From assembly GCA_910592005.1 (NCBI GenBank), contig CAJVPP010001686.1:1-18470 (forward strand): a stretch of 18,470 bases of DNA. Direction: 5' to 3'. Under the pieces are notes generated by a model. That model made no database searches. It was given only the letters and a program-made list of their open reading frames with translations, and was not told where the DNA came from. Every line of letters starts with the position of its first letter. The stretch's first letter is position 1. Below, piece after piece: positions 17,975 to 18,470 of the stretch. Both the position numbers and the translations under genes were made by a program. Source of the stretch: Funneliformis mosseae (Eukaryota > Glomeromycota > Glomeromycetes > Glomerales > Glomeraceae).

Positions 17975-18470
17975 GAGTAAGGGCAGTGACATATATTACT
18001 TAATATTTTTTGGGGTGTGAGAGTAACTGCGGGGTATTAGAAAATCTTAAGTTATACATACATTTAGGTATTACGTGATATTAGTGGCTTAGATTTTATA
18101 GATTATGTAATATCAGTGACTTAGATTTATTAGCATTACTATTGTTACAGTCAGTTCTTTAAGATGCTTATAAGTGATAAGCGTAGCAATGTATATGAGT
18201 GGTAAGCAGAAGGTTTAATTTAATATTTAGATTTAGACGAGTGTCAGTAAGTTAACAGTTTATTTAATAACTATAACAATGAAGTACTGCCTCAGTCGGC
18301 GCTCTATACTATACAATTGTGTTAGAGGGATTAAACTAAACTATTATATAAAACTATAAATCAGACACACTGCTAAGCTAAAGGAAATTGTCTTCTATTT
18401 ATATAAAATGAAATGTATAAAGTTATCGAAGATATAAATATAATAAATAAGATATATAAAATAAATAAAA
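17975..18470. other. Less AT-rich unknown sequence, possible LTR or other insertion
   Basis: No coding frame. Composition shifts to include GGGGTGTGAGAG, ACTGCGGGG and CCTCAGTCGGCGCTC, unlike the desert on its left. It contains a 32-bp-period direct repeat (18071 and 18103) and breaks the pogo transposase. This is consistent with a non-coding retroelement end such as an LTR, but the element edges were not found. Confidence 0.35.
18071..18134. repeat. Two 32-bp direct repeats
   Basis: TTACGTGATATTAGTGGCTT (from 18071) and TTATGTAATATCAGTGACTT (from 18103), each continuing AGATTT. Most differences are C/T or G/A. Confidence 0.7.

Noticed and set aside
1..18470. tRNA, rRNA or other structured RNA gene
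   Set aside because: No cloverleaf, A/B box pair or rRNA-like segment was recognised on either strand.

Overview
The window looks like nuclear DNA of an arbuscular mycorrhizal fungus (Glomeromycotina, Rhizophagus-like). This is inferred from very AT-rich sequence, two genes split by short GT-AG introns of about 74-161 nt, Asn/Ser/Lys-rich proteins, and dense decayed transposons. No database search was possible.

Layout. 1-292 is the edge of a GC-richer reverse-strand ORF, probably from a retrotransposon. 590-3472 (reverse) is a nearly full-length but dead Tnp2/CACTA (Plavaka-like) transposase. Its frame can be followed from an N-terminal zinc finger through a 13-residue repeat and an Asn-rich linker into the transposase core and C-terminus. 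3725-4989 is an internally deleted Tc1/mariner element with about 30-bp terminal inverted repeats. Only its helix-turn-helix exon survives, and that is split by a 723-bp palindrome-rich element (3985-4707) carrying five roughly 60-bp self-complementary tandem repeats. 5579-6985 (forward) is a decayed unknown coding relic.

7550-14570 is the living island, with two convergent genes. The forward gene (7915-10583, eight exons, 652 aa) encodes a disordered, PH-like, coiled-coil protein with a C-terminal membrane anchor. The reverse gene (13758-11227, five exons, 732 aa) encodes a KDM3/JHDM2-type JmjC histone lysine demethylase with a cysteine-rich zinc finger and an intact iron-binding His-x-Asp...His set. 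One of its introns appears to use a GC donor.

14571-18470 is again transposon debris: a hairpin-bearing transposon end near 15136, an intron-containing relic at 15665-16140, a 129-bp TA-flanked MITE (16950-17078), and the C-terminal part of a pogo/Tigger transposase with its TIR (17325-17974). From about 17975 the sequence differs and may be another insertion.

The recurring theme is that the dead coding relics are interrupted mostly by TAA/TAG where glutamine is expected, as CpA-to-TpA mutation would produce. The two host genes show no such damage. They do not obviously share a pathway: one is chromatin-modifying and the other membrane-anchored.
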